Source of the DNA: Paludibacteraceae bacterium
Lineage (GTDB): Bacteria; Bacteroidota; Bacteroidia; Bacteroidales; Paludibacteraceae
Direction of reading: 5' to 3'
Assembly (NCBI GenBank): GCA_017509715.1
Contig: JAFWOU010000014.1
Location: forward strand, 1 to 64,000
DNA: 64,000 bases
A program made the translations under genes and the position numbers. This document shows positions 8,101 through 16,428 of this stretch, in pieces. Every line of letters starts with the position of its first letter. Position 1 is the first letter of the stretch. The notes under the pieces were generated by a model. That model had not been told where the DNA came from. It did no database searches and saw nothing but the letters and a program-made list of their open reading frames with translations.

Positions 8101-10101
8101 TTCTTCTATTTGGCCGGTGGCATAGGCGGTGAGCAACTGCTGGAGTGCATCCACCTGCTGCTGCAGTTCATGGCCGCGGTCGGTATCGCGAACGCGCATA
8201 CGGCGCTGCGAGAAATCCTCCAGCATAGCGCGGCTATGGATGTCGCTACCGCTGAGCACTGCCTGCTCGCGGCTCTCAAACGACTCGTGCTCTACGAGTT
8301 GTATACCATGACTATTATAGATGAGCGTATAGCCGGCAATGCCGGTCTTTTCCTGGTAGGGCTTGGAGAAACCGCCGTCGATGACGAAGCGTCGGCCCTC
8401 GGCACGTATCGGCGTCTCGCCCTTGATGGTGCGAACGGGTATATGGCCGTTGATGATACGCCCCGTATCAGGCGAGAGGCCAAACTCGATGAGGATGCGT
8501 TGGCATACGTCGCGGCGATTTGCCAGTTCGTAGTAGGCACCCTTGCGTTCGTGCCAGGTAGTCTGGTCGGCTAGGAAGTAGCGCTCGAAGGTGGTCATCT
8601 TATCCTTGTCGTAGAGCGGCGAGTTCTCGCCCTCCCATAGATATAGCATATAGTCGATAGCATCGCGTTGCTCCTGACCGCTGCCATAGTAGGCCTGGCG
8701 TACCACCTCGTCGATACGCTCCATCAGTCGGCGACCGGAGCAGCGCACGCCGCATACGTCCACCTCGCGGAACGATCCGTCGTCGTTGAGCGGGATAGCG
8801 GCATGGTAGAGCAAGAAGCCGTTGCGCACCAGGTGGAGCGATCCGTGGCGATAGAACATACGGAGGTGCTTCTGCATCTTCTCCGACTTACGGAACGAGC
8901 GCGTGAGCTGGTTCATCAGGTCCTGCTCCTCCTGGCTGAGACGATACGGATCGTCGGGATCGAGCGTAGGCAGGTAGGTATCCAGGAGCGGATACTCGGT
9001 ACCGTCGAGCGTGATGATACCACGACGGAGGTCGATCAGGTGGAGCAGCGCACGATGGTCCATACCCCACTCCGGGTGGCGACGTACGGTCTGCCCCTCC
9101 AGCTTGAACTGGATGATGGAGATGGCCTTGTGCATCTTAGCCATCAGTTGGGCACTCCGCGTCAGGCGGGGGTTGTTCTCAAAGTCGCGCGTCTGCCATA
9201 TGGAGCAGTCGTCGTTGCCGTAGGTCTCCATGGCGAAGTTGGCAAGCGGCAGCAGGTTGATACCATAGCCCTCTTCGAGCGTCTCGATATTGGCATAACG
9301 GATGGAGACACGCAGGACGGTAGCGATGAGCGCCTGGTTGCCCAGCATAGCGCCCATCCACTCGATGTCGTGGTTGCCCCACTGGATGTCGTAGTCGCGC
9401 ACGGTGGAGAGCACGTCCAATATCTTGCTGGCGCCCGGTCCACGGTCGAAGATGTCACCTACGATATGCAAGGTGTCGATGGTGAGCGAATGGATGAGAT
9501 AGGATATCTCGATGAGCAACTGTTCGGCGCAGCCGGTCTGGATGATGGCGTCGATGATGGCGTTGTAGTAGTTAGCACGGTCGCGCTGCTCCAGGTTGGA
9601 CTCATGGAGCAACTCCTCGATAATATAGCTATACTGGCGGGGCAGCAACTTGCGCACCTTGGAGCGGGAGTACTTGACCGTCACGGCACGCGCTACCTCT
9701 ACCACCTGGTGGAGCCGATAGCGGTACCAGTCCTCCAGGGTACGGATACCCGAGAGTTGGCACGTGAGCGTACGGGTCTCCGGGCTATCCTCGCCGGCAT
9801 ATAGGCGCTTGACCAGGTCGATACGCTCGTCGGGATAGTAGATCAGGGCGCATAGGGCACGCTTCTCCACCTCGCTCAGCGTATCGCCGTAGATATCGTC
9901 CACCTTGCGGCGCACTACGCCGGAGGCATTCTTGATCATATGGATAAACGCACTCGACTCACCGTGCAGGTCGGACACAAAATGCTCCGTACCCTTGGGC
10001 AGGCTCAAGATAGCACTGAGGTTGATGATCTCGGTACGTACCGCGTTGCTGTTGGGAAACTTCTCGGCCAACAGGCGAAGATAGCGCTCTGACAGTTGCA
10101 T
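8092..10101 (-). CDS. fbp: Fructose-1,6-bisphosphatase, class III
   Basis: Hydrolyses fructose-1,6-bisphosphate to fructose-6-phosphate in gluconeogenesis. The 669-residue length matches the class III family (about 640-670) first known from Firmicutes and common in Bacteroides. A calcineurin-like metallophosphatase core is visible: LHIVGDIFDRGPG near residue 220 and WGNHDIEWMGA near 250, with further His residues toward the C terminus (INGHIPVRTIKGE). It has its own promoter in the divergent region shared with the GH53 gene. This enzyme makes sense in a cell that lives on sugars and C4 acids by turns. Confidence 0.95.
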   Translation of the reverse strand: MQLSERYLRLLAEKFPNSNAVRTEIINLSAILSLPKGTEHFVSDLHGESSAFIHMIKNASGVVRRKVDDIYGDTLSEVEKRALCALIYYPDERIDLVKRLYAGEDSPETRTLTCQLSGIRTLEDWYRYRLHQVVEVARAVTVKYSRSKVRKLLPRQYSYIIEELLHESNLEQRDRANYYNAIIDAIIQTGCAEQLLIEISYLIHSLTIDTLHIVGDIFDRGPGASKILDVLSTVRDYDIQWGNHDIEWMGAMLGNQALIATVLRVSIRYANIETLEEGYGINLLPLANFAMETYGNDDCSIWQTRDFENNPRLTRSAQLMAKMHKAISIIQFKLEGQTVRRHPEWGMDHRALLHLIDLRRGIITLDGTEYPLLDTYLPTLDPDDPYRLSQEEQDLMNQLTRSFRKSEKMQKHLRMFYRHGSLHLVRNGFLLYHAAIPLNDDGSFREVDVCGVRCSGRRLMERIDEVVRQAYYGSGQEQRDAIDYMLYLWEGENSPLYDKDKMTTFERYFLADQTTWHERKGAYYELANRRDVCQRILIEFGLSPDTGRIINGHIPVRTIKGETPIRAEGRRFVIDGGFSKPYQEKTGIAGYTLIYNSHGIQLVEHESFESREQAVLSGSDIHSRAMLEDFSQRRMRVRDTDRGHELQQQVDALQQLLTAYATGQIEESA

Positions 10102-10141
10102 TTTAAATTTCTAATTTAAAAAAATATTTCGTAATTTGGTG

Positions 10142-10172
10142 CAAAGGTAGTAAAAAGTTTTGAAACCTGCAA
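10142..10172 (-). promoter_or_regulatory. Promoter of fbp
   Basis: On the minus strand, TTG (10172-10170), a 20-nt spacer and TACCTTTG (10149-10142). The -33 element lies 6 bp from the -33 element of the opposite promoter. Confidence 0.8.
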
Positions 10173-10178
10173 GTTTTT

Positions 10179-10210
10179 TTTGCGTAATTCAAAAAAAAAT
10201 CGTACCTTTG
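10179..10210 (+). promoter_or_regulatory. Promoter of the galactan operon
   Basis: TTTG (10179-10182), a 20-nt spacer and TACCTTTG (10203-10210), 33 nt before the GH53 ATG. Back to back with the fbp promoter. Confidence 0.8.
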
Positions 10211-10243
10211 CACACAAATGGAATTTTTAGAAACAGCAACCCT

Positions 10244-11587
10244 ATGCGAAAAATCATTCTCTCCTTATTCTTATGCGCATGCGTAGGTATGCAAGCGCAG
10301 ACGCGCTACGTAGGCGGCGACATCTCCATGTTGCCCCGTTTTGAGCAGTACAGTTCGGGCTACAAAGACGTGAGCGGCCAGAAGATCAACGACCTCATCA
10401 GCTGGTGCGTCACCAAATGCGGCTGGAACACCTTCCGCGTACGTCTCTTTGTCAATCCGAAGCAGAAAGAGCCCAACTACCAGACGGCCGACTACGCAGT
10501 ATGTCAAGACCTGCCGTACGTGACCGCTCTGGGTCAGCGTATCAAGGCCGCAGGGGCGTACTTCATGCTGGACTTCCACTACTCCGACTCGTGGGTGGAT
10601 GCCGGACACATCCAGGCACCGCAAGCATGGAAGGGACTGAGCGACCAGCTGATGGCCGACAGCCTGAGCCGGTATACCCACAGGGTGCTGCAGACGCTGA
10701 AAGATGCGGGCGCCGAGCCCGACCTGGTGCAAGTGGGCAACGAGATCATGTACGGCCTGTGCGGCATGCAGGTGCACCCCTACGACAAAAGCGGCGACAA
10801 CTGGGAGGGCTATCTGGGGCTGCTTCGCGCGGGTTGCAACGCCGTACGTGAAGAGTGTCCGGAGGCAAAGATCATTATCCATACCGACCGCCCGAGCAAC
10901 ACGGGGTATAACAGTTACTACTACAACAAACTGGTGAATGGCAACGTGGACTTCGACATCATCGGACTGAGTTACTACCCCTTCTGGCACGGCTACCTGA
11001 ATTCGGAGCAAGTGGCCGACAAGCAGGACAAGAACAACCTGGTGAATGCCCTCAACAACCTGCGTACGCTATTCCCGACAAAGCGCGTACACATCGTAGA
11101 GTGCGCGTATAACTACCAGTACTGGCCTACCCAGGGCGTCAACTACGACACCCAGGATGCATGGCCCTGCTCGGTACAGGGACAATACCAGTTTGTGCGC
11201 GACCTGGTGGACAACCTGCGCGAGCTGGAGAACGTAGATGGTATCTCGTACTGGTACCCCGAGGATGCCGGCAACGGCGACTACGTGAACTGGACGACGA
11301 AGGAGGGACTGGTGGAGGAGACCTGGTCGAACCGCGGCTTCTGGGACGAAAATAAGAGCACGTCCGGCCATGCCATCAACCGCACTGCGGCGCCGAGCGC
11401 CAGCAAACCGGCTTCGGACGTATGTGCGCCGTACTATATGCGGAAGTTCTACCGCGACTCGGAGGGGATAGAGGCTGTCAGCCATCAGCAGTCGGCTGTC
11501 AGCCGCAAAGTGCTACGAGACGGACAGCTGCTCATCGAGCGGAACGGGGAAACGTACACCATACATGGTGTACAAATAAAAAATTAA
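10244..11587 (+). CDS. GH53 arabinogalactan endo-beta-1,4-galactanase with T9SS-type tail
   Basis: A secreted 447-residue endo-galactanase that cuts beta-1,4-galactan side chains of pectin. Signal peptide 1-19 (cleavage after GMQA). GH53 features: RYVGGDISMLP at the mature N terminus, catalytic acid/base Glu in VQVGNEIMYGL, nucleophile Glu in HIVECAYNYQ, and SYWYPED. The C-terminal end (KVLRDGQLLI..NG..YTIHG) looks like a T9SS type A sorting domain, implying export to the cell surface. A degenerate heptamer array (11475-11502) encodes the linker before that tail. The ATG at 10244 was chosen because an upstream in-frame ATG (10160) precedes the promoter. First gene of a galactan operon. Confidence 0.92.
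   Translation: MRKIILSLFLCACVGMQAQTRYVGGDISMLPRFEQYSSGYKDVSGQKINDLISWCVTKCGWNTFRVRLFVNPKQKEPNYQTADYAVCQDLPYVTALGQRIKAAGAYFMLDFHYSDSWVDAGHIQAPQAWKGLSDQLMADSLSRYTHRVLQTLKDAGAEPDLVQVGNEIMYGLCGMQVHPYDKSGDNWEGYLGLLRAGCNAVREECPEAKIIIHTDRPSNTGYNSYYYNKLVNGNVDFDIIGLSYYPFWHGYLNSEQVADKQDKNNLVNALNNLRTLFPTKRVHIVECAYNYQYWPTQGVNYDTQDAWPCSVQGQYQFVRDLVDNLRELENVDGISYWYPEDAGNGDYVNWTTKEGLVEETWSNRGFWDENKSTSGHAINRTAAPSASKPASDVCAPYYMRKFYRDSEGIEAVSHQQSAVSRKVLRDGQLLIERNGETYTIHGVQIKN
11475..11502 (+). repeat. Degenerate heptamer array (4 units) in the GH53 linker
   Basis: Units CTGTCAG, CCATCAG, CAGTCGG, CTGTCAG encode the serine/glutamine-rich linker between the GH53 domain and the T9SS tail. Confidence 0.55.
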
Positions 11588-11603
11588 AAATTAAAATTCA
11601 ATA
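11576..11603 (+). repeat. Heptamer array (4 units) between GH53 gene and galK
   Basis: Units ATAAAAA, ATTAAAA, ATTAAAA, TTCAATA run from the GH53 stop codon to 5 nt before the galK ATG. Confidence 0.65.
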
Positions 11604-11608
11604 TCATT

Positions 11609-12790
11609 ATGACAACACAAGAGATGAATCTTGCTTTTGAGCAAGCCTACGGCAAGAAGGCCGAGAAGATGTATTTTTCACCGGGTCGCGTGAACCTGAT
11701 CGGTGAGCACACCGACTACAACGGCGGCTGTGTATTCCCCTGCGCACTGAGTTTCGGTGCATGGCTGCTGATCGCAAAGAACAACGACCAGGTGCTGCGT
11801 TTCCATTCGCTGAACATGCCGCAGACCTACAGCATTCCCGTAGCGGACATCAAGCCCCAACCGGATCGCGCATGGTGCAACTACGCACTGGGTTGTATCG
11901 ACATCATCCGTCGCCGTCATCCGGAGGCTAAACTGGAGAGCGGCTATGACCTGCTGTATTACGGCAACGTACCGGCCGGTGCGGGATTGAGCAGTAGCGC
12001 GGCCATGGAAGTGGTGACGGCAAGAGCGTTCACCGAGGAGATGAACTGGAAGGACACCGACGATAAGAAATACCGCACCGAGTTGGCCCTGATCGGTCAG
12101 GCTTGCGAGCACGAGTATGCTGGCGTGATGTGCGGCGTGATGGATCAGTTTGCAAGTGCACAGGGCAAGAAAGACCATGCTATCCACCTGAACTGCGATA
12201 CGCTGGAGTTTGAACACGTGCCGGTGAAGTTGGAGGGCATCAAGGTGGTGATCTCGAATACGCATAGTCCGCACCACCTGGACTCGGGTGCCTACAACGA
12301 CCGCGTACGTCAGTGCAAGACGGCCGTAGAGCAGATCTCGACCGTGAAGCCCATCAAGCACCTGGCCGAACTGACGCCGGAGGACTGGAAAGAGGTAGAG
12401 GGCGTCATCACCGACCCGATCGCCAAGAAGCGTGCGCACCACGTAGTAGGCGAAGTAGCCCGTACGGCCGAGGCAGTAGAGGCGTTGAAACGGGGCGACA
12501 TCAAGCGCTTCGGCGAATTGATGACCCAGAGCCATGTATCGCTGCGCGACGACTATGAGGTGACCGGCAAGGAACTGGACACGATGGCCGAGGCGGCTTG
12601 GGAGGTAGAAGGTGTGCTGGGTAGCCGTATGACCGGTGGCGGTTTCGGCGGTTGCACCGTGAGCCTGGTGAAGGACGAAGCCATCGAAACGTTCAAGGCC
12701 CATGTAGGCAAAGTATATGAGGAGAAGACCGGCCTGAAGCCCGACTTCTACGTAGCAGAGATCGGCGATGGCGTTTCGCGACTGGCGTGA
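11609..12790 (+). CDS. galK: Galactokinase
   Basis: Phosphorylates alpha-D-galactose to galactose-1-phosphate, the first step of the Leloir pathway. The 393 residues carry the galactokinase signature GRVNLIGEHTDYNGG near residue 23, the GHMP ATP-binding motif AGLSSSAAMEV near 130, and GGGFGGCTVSL near 345. Full length for the family. It sits between the galactanase and mutarotase genes, so galactose released from galactan is phosphorylated by the product of the same operon. Its stop codon forms the start of a nonamer array. Confidence 0.97.
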   Translation: MTTQEMNLAFEQAYGKKAEKMYFSPGRVNLIGEHTDYNGGCVFPCALSFGAWLLIAKNNDQVLRFHSLNMPQTYSIPVADIKPQPDRAWCNYALGCIDIIRRRHPEAKLESGYDLLYYGNVPAGAGLSSSAAMEVVTARAFTEEMNWKDTDDKKYRTELALIGQACEHEYAGVMCGVMDQFASAQGKKDHAIHLNCDTLEFEHVPVKLEGIKVVISNTHSPHHLDSGAYNDRVRQCKTAVEQISTVKPIKHLAELTPEDWKEVEGVITDPIAKKRAHHVVGEVARTAEAVEALKRGDIKRFGELMTQSHVSLRDDYEVTGKELDTMAEAAWEVEGVLGSRMTGGGFGGCTVSLVKDEAIETFKAHVGKVYEEKTGLKPDFYVAEIGDGVSRLA

Positions 12791-12842
12791 TCAGAAGGAT
12801 CAGAGTAATCAGAAGAATCAGAGTAATCAGATTAATCAGAGT
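12789..12842 (+). repeat. Nonamer array (6 units) between galK and galM
   Basis: Units GATCAGAAG, GATCAGAGT, AATCAGAAG, AATCAGAGT, AATCAGATT, AATCAGAGT begin inside the galK stop codon and end 6 nt before the galM ATG. The core ATCAGANN is constant. Confidence 0.9.
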
Positions 12843-12848
12843 AATCCG

Positions 12849-13844
12849 ATGAAGAATATTCAATTTTATACGATTAAGAGCAGCGGCGGACTGAAGGTGG
12901 AGGTATCGAACCTGGGCGCTAAGATCACCAAGTTGCTCGTCGCAAACCGCCAAGGCGAGGTGAAGGACATCGTGCTGGGGTTCCGTACGGCCGAGGAGTG
13001 GCAAACGAAGGAGACCTACTTCAATGCTATCTGCGGACGCGTAGCGAACCGTATTGGTGGCGGCCGGTTTGAACTGGACGGCGAAACGTATACCCTACCC
13101 GTCAACAACGGTCCGAACAGCCTGCATGGCGGCCTGGAGGGCTGGAATGCCAAGCTATGGGAGGTGACGGCACAGAGTATGTATGAGATCACGCTCCACT
13201 ACCGCAGTCAGGATGGCGAAGAGGGCTATCCCGGCAATGTAGATGTATGGGTGACCTATACGGCGACGAAGGACAACGTGCTGCGCATCCACTATGAGGC
13301 TAAGACCGACCTGCCGACGCTGGTGGCGATGACCAACCATGCCTACTTCAACCTGGCGGGCGAAGCGAGCGGCAAAGTGGATGAGCACGTGCTGCAGGTG
13401 AATGCGGACAAGTTTACGCCCTTTGACGAGTGGACCTGCCCCACGGGTGAGATACAGGACGTCACGGGTACGCCGATGGACTTGCGCAAACCGACCCGTC
13501 TGGGCGACAGGATGTACGATAAGTTCTTCGAGCCCTGGCGCGGCATAGACAACAACTGGTGCCTATGCGCCGCCGATGCCGAGAAAAAGTTGCGTCATGC
13601 CTGTACGCTGGAGGCCGACGGCCGACGGATGGAGTGCTGGACGACGCTCAAGGGGCTGCAGGTCTATACCGGCAACTTCATCGAGCGCAACGAGGGCAAG
13701 AGTGGCACGATGTATGACGAGAAACATGCCGTATGCCTGGAGGCACAGCAGTGGCCGGACAGCATCCACCATGCCGATTTCCCCAATATCGTACTGCGTC
13801 CCGGCGAGAAATTAGACGAAATAACAGAATACAGGTTCTTGTAA
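12849..13844 (+). CDS. galM: Aldose 1-epimerase (galactose mutarotase)
   Basis: Interconverts beta- and alpha-galactose so that galactokinase receives its alpha-anomer. 331 residues; conserved GRVANRIGGGRF near residue 73, NNGPNSLHGG near 93, the catalytic His in NHAYFNLAG near 170, and the catalytic base Glu in CLEAQQWPD near 298. The chosen ATG gives the usual N terminus; the in-frame extension upstream only translates the nonamer array and is rejected. Third gene of the galactan operon. Confidence 0.95.
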   Translation: MKNIQFYTIKSSGGLKVEVSNLGAKITKLLVANRQGEVKDIVLGFRTAEEWQTKETYFNAICGRVANRIGGGRFELDGETYTLPVNNGPNSLHGGLEGWNAKLWEVTAQSMYEITLHYRSQDGEEGYPGNVDVWVTYTATKDNVLRIHYEAKTDLPTLVAMTNHAYFNLAGEASGKVDEHVLQVNADKFTPFDEWTCPTGEIQDVTGTPMDLRKPTRLGDRMYDKFFEPWRGIDNNWCLCAADAEKKLRHACTLEADGRRMECWTTLKGLQVYTGNFIERNEGKSGTMYDEKHAVCLEAQQWPDSIHHADFPNIVLRPGEKLDEITEYRFL

Positions 13845-13845
13845 A

Positions 13846-13873
13846 GTTTAAAGTTGAAAGATGAAAGTTCCAT
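13846..13873 (+). repeat. Heptamer array (3-4 units) covering the GH2 start codon
   Basis: Units GTTTAAA, GTTGAAA, GATGAAA, GTTCCAT; the start codon of the beta-galactosidase gene (13861) lies in the third unit. The fourth unit is degenerate. Confidence 0.6.
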
Positions 13874-16335
13874 TCAATATCATGTACACCATGCTGCTGA
13901 TCAGCAGCATGGTGCTTTATTCATGCTCTACGAAGCAGCCGGTGCGTACAGATACATTGCTGCGTGAATGGCAGTTCACGCAAGACACGACCGACAACCC
14001 GGTTTGGGAAGACGTGACTATTCCGCACGACTGGGCTATCAGCGGACCTTTTGACCGTGCCAATGACCTGCAAGAGGTCATCGTCGTGCAGAACGGCGAG
14101 AGCGAGCCGACCTGGAAGACCGGCCGAAGCGGTGGCCTACCCTGGATGGGCAGGGGGCACTACCACACGCGCGTGGCAGTGAAGAAAGACCGGTTCTACA
14201 CACTGGTATTCGACGGCGCGATGAGTCATGCCGACGTGTATGTGAACGGCGAGGAGATGGTATACTGGCCGTACGGGTATAATACCTTCGACTGCTATAT
14301 CCTGCCGGAACTCATCACGGGCGATAGCGTAGATATCGACGTCTATCTGGAGAACAAACCGCAACAGAGCCGCTGGTATCCGGGAGCAGGTCTGTACAGA
14401 AACGTCCACCTGGTAGAAACCAATCCGATCCACATCCCTACGTTTGGCACGCTCGTTCGCACATCGGAAGTAAGCCGTGAAAAGGCTATTGTAAGCTTTG
14501 CCGCAGAGCTGCAAAATGGTGTAGACTCTACTTCTGCCGAAGCAGAGGGTGTTACCATCGAGACCGACATACTCTATGACGGCAAGGTGGTAGCCACGAT
14601 AGAAGGTCAAGAGGGGCAAACGGAAGTGGCGAAACCGCATCTTTGGAGTCCGGAGACGCCAAATCTATATATCGCCCGTACACGCGTGTATAAGGAGTCG
14701 AAAGTCGAAAGTCAAAAGTCGAAAGAACTGCTTGATGAAGTAGAGACGCGCTTCGGTATTCGGAGTATCTCGTATACACCGGAGCATGGTTTTCAGCTAA
14801 ACGGCGAGACCCGTAAGTTCAAGGGCGTATGCAACCACCACGACTTAGGACCGCTGGGCGCCGCCGTGAATCGTGACGCGCTGAAGCACCAGTTGACCAT
14901 GCTCAAGGAAATGGGATGCGATGCGATTCGTACGAGTCATAACATGCCGGCACCGGAACTGGTAGAGCTATGCGACGAGATGGGTATGATGATGATGATT
15001 GAACCCTTTGACGTATGGAACCACGGTAAGACGGAGAACGACTATAACAAGGAGTTCAACGACTGGTGGCGCCAGGATATCACCAACATGGTGAAGCACT
15101 ACCGCAATAATGCCTGCGTGATGCTCTGGTCAAGCGGCAACGAAGTGTGGAACCAAGTGCTGGAGGACGGTATTGAGATCGTCACAAACCTGCAGGCGCT
15201 CTTCCACGAGCTCGACCCCACCCGCCCCGTAACGAACGGCATGGACCAGGCGATGCACGTGATCCACAACGGATTTGGTGCAGCGGTAGAATTGCCGGGA
15301 CTGAACTACCGTACCGGCCGCTACGAAGAGGCGTTTGAGAACCTGCCGCAGAAAATGGTCTTGGGTAGTGAGACAGCCAGCACCGTTTCCAGCCGAGGCG
15401 TATATAAGACCCCTGCTGTTATTCAGCCGGATGCGCACTATGCCGATAATCAATCTTCCGGTTACGACGTGGAATACTGCGCCTGGTCGGGTCTACCGGA
15501 GCAGGACTTCCAGTTGCAGGACGACTATCCATGGACCTTGGGACAGTTTGTTTGGACCGGTTTTGACTACCTGGGCGAACCCTCGCCGTATGATACCGAC
15601 GCATGGCCGAGCCACAGCAGCTATTTCGGTATTATCGACCTGGCTTCGCTGCCGAAGGACCGCTACTGGCTCTACCGCAGCCAGTGGAACAAGAAATCGC
15701 CTACCCTGCACGTTCTGCCCCACTGGAATTGGCAGAAGGGCGACTCGGTGCCGGTATTCTGCTATACAAGTTATCCCAGTGCAGAGCTGTTCGTAAATGG
15801 TAAGAGCTATGGCAAGTTGCGCTTTGCGACCAAGGAAGAGACCGAGCGTCTGGCGCAGGGCGAAACGATAGAGGGCGTTAGCCGTATGCCCAAGGTAGCC
15901 GAGTTTGAGGTGCCCGAATGGGGCAGCGCGCCGCGTCCGGAACTGCTGCCCAGATACCGACTGATGTGGTTTGACGTACCGTATGAAGCCGGCGAGATGA
16001 CCATTGTAGCTTATGATGCGAATGGCAAAGAAGCTGCACGCGAGACCATCAAGACGGCTGGCGAACCGGATCATTTGGAGGTAGTTTGGGCCAACGAAGA
16101 GGAGAATCCCGAGGAACTGTGCTACTACACAATACGCGTGGTAGATAAAGACGGCAACCTCTGTCCGAACGCCAACAACCTGATTCGCTACGAAGGAGAG
16201 GGCTTTATCGCCACAGCTAATGGCGACGCCGCTTGTCTGGAGAGCTTCGTAAAGCCGCAGATGCATGCCTTTGCCGGACAATGTACGTTCATCATTCGAA
16301 AAGGTGCTAAAGGTTCATTCCTGATGGACCGCTAA
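13861..16335 (+). CDS. GH2 beta-galactosidase lipoprotein
   Basis: An 824-residue glycoside hydrolase family 2 enzyme, predicted to release galactose from galacto-oligosaccharides produced by the GH53 enzyme. The leader ending MVLYSC has a lipobox, so it is probably membrane-anchored in the periplasm or on the surface. Sugar-binding domain (about 30-190, DWAISGPF), immunoglobulin-like domain, then the TIM barrel: RTSHNMPAPE, acid/base Glu in SSGNEVW near residue 427, nucleophile Glu in VLGSETAS near 502, and WTGFDYLGEP. A C-terminal sandwich domain follows. A GTCGAAA array (14697-14724) encodes a loop in the second domain (SKVESQKSK). Last gene of the operon; strong terminator follows. Confidence 0.93.
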   Translation: MKVPFNIMYTMLLISSMVLYSCSTKQPVRTDTLLREWQFTQDTTDNPVWEDVTIPHDWAISGPFDRANDLQEVIVVQNGESEPTWKTGRSGGLPWMGRGHYHTRVAVKKDRFYTLVFDGAMSHADVYVNGEEMVYWPYGYNTFDCYILPELITGDSVDIDVYLENKPQQSRWYPGAGLYRNVHLVETNPIHIPTFGTLVRTSEVSREKAIVSFAAELQNGVDSTSAEAEGVTIETDILYDGKVVATIEGQEGQTEVAKPHLWSPETPNLYIARTRVYKESKVESQKSKELLDEVETRFGIRSISYTPEHGFQLNGETRKFKGVCNHHDLGPLGAAVNRDALKHQLTMLKEMGCDAIRTSHNMPAPELVELCDEMGMMMMIEPFDVWNHGKTENDYNKEFNDWWRQDITNMVKHYRNNACVMLWSSGNEVWNQVLEDGIEIVTNLQALFHELDPTRPVTNGMDQAMHVIHNGFGAAVELPGLNYRTGRYEEAFENLPQKMVLGSETASTVSSRGVYKTPAVIQPDAHYADNQSSGYDVEYCAWSGLPEQDFQLQDDYPWTLGQFVWTGFDYLGEPSPYDTDAWPSHSSYFGIIDLASLPKDRYWLYRSQWNKKSPTLHVLPHWNWQKGDSVPVFCYTSYPSAELFVNGKSYGKLRFATKEETERLAQGETIEGVSRMPKVAEFEVPEWGSAPRPELLPRYRLMWFDVPYEAGEMTIVAYDANGKEAARETIKTAGEPDHLEVVWANEEENPEELCYYTIRVVDKDGNLCPNANNLIRYEGEGFIATANGDAACLESFVKPQMHAFAGQCTFIIRKGAKGSFLMDR
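14697..14724 (+). repeat. GTCGAAA heptamer array (4 units) inside the GH2 gene
   Basis: Units GTCGAAA, GTCGAAA, GTCAAAA, GTCGAAA, read as SKVESQKSK in a loop before the conserved ETRFGIRSI strand. Confidence 0.92.
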
Positions 16336-16355
16336 CGCTGACAGACCATCAACAG

Positions 16356-16384
16356 AATAGCCCGGGCGAGATGCCCGGGCTATT
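16356..16384. terminator. Bidirectional terminator between convergent operons
   Basis: A perfect 12-bp inverted repeat (AATAGCCCGGGC, 16356-16367, with its complement at 16373-16384) around a 5-nt loop; TTTG and TTTT follow on the plus strand. It separates the GH2 gene from the opposing SusE-like gene. Confidence 0.85.
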
Positions 16385-16393
16385 TGTTTTCGG

Positions 16394-16413
16394 ATCAGCC
16401 ATGCATGGCTGAT
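16394..16413. repeat. Perfect 20-bp palindrome
   Basis: ATCAGCCATGCATGGCTGAT is fully self-complementary and stands 9 nt from the terminator hairpin. It could be a second terminator element or a protein site. Confidence 0.6.
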
Positions 16414-16428
16414 ACCTATGGGTTCGGA

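Noticed and set aside
8668-9804. 378-codon plus-strand open frame opposite fbp
   Set aside because: Antisense shadow; fbp has clear family motifs and the plus-strand product is compositionally odd.
12768-12848. Longer galM start
   Set aside because: The extension only translates the nonamer array and the galK overlap; galM starts at 12849.
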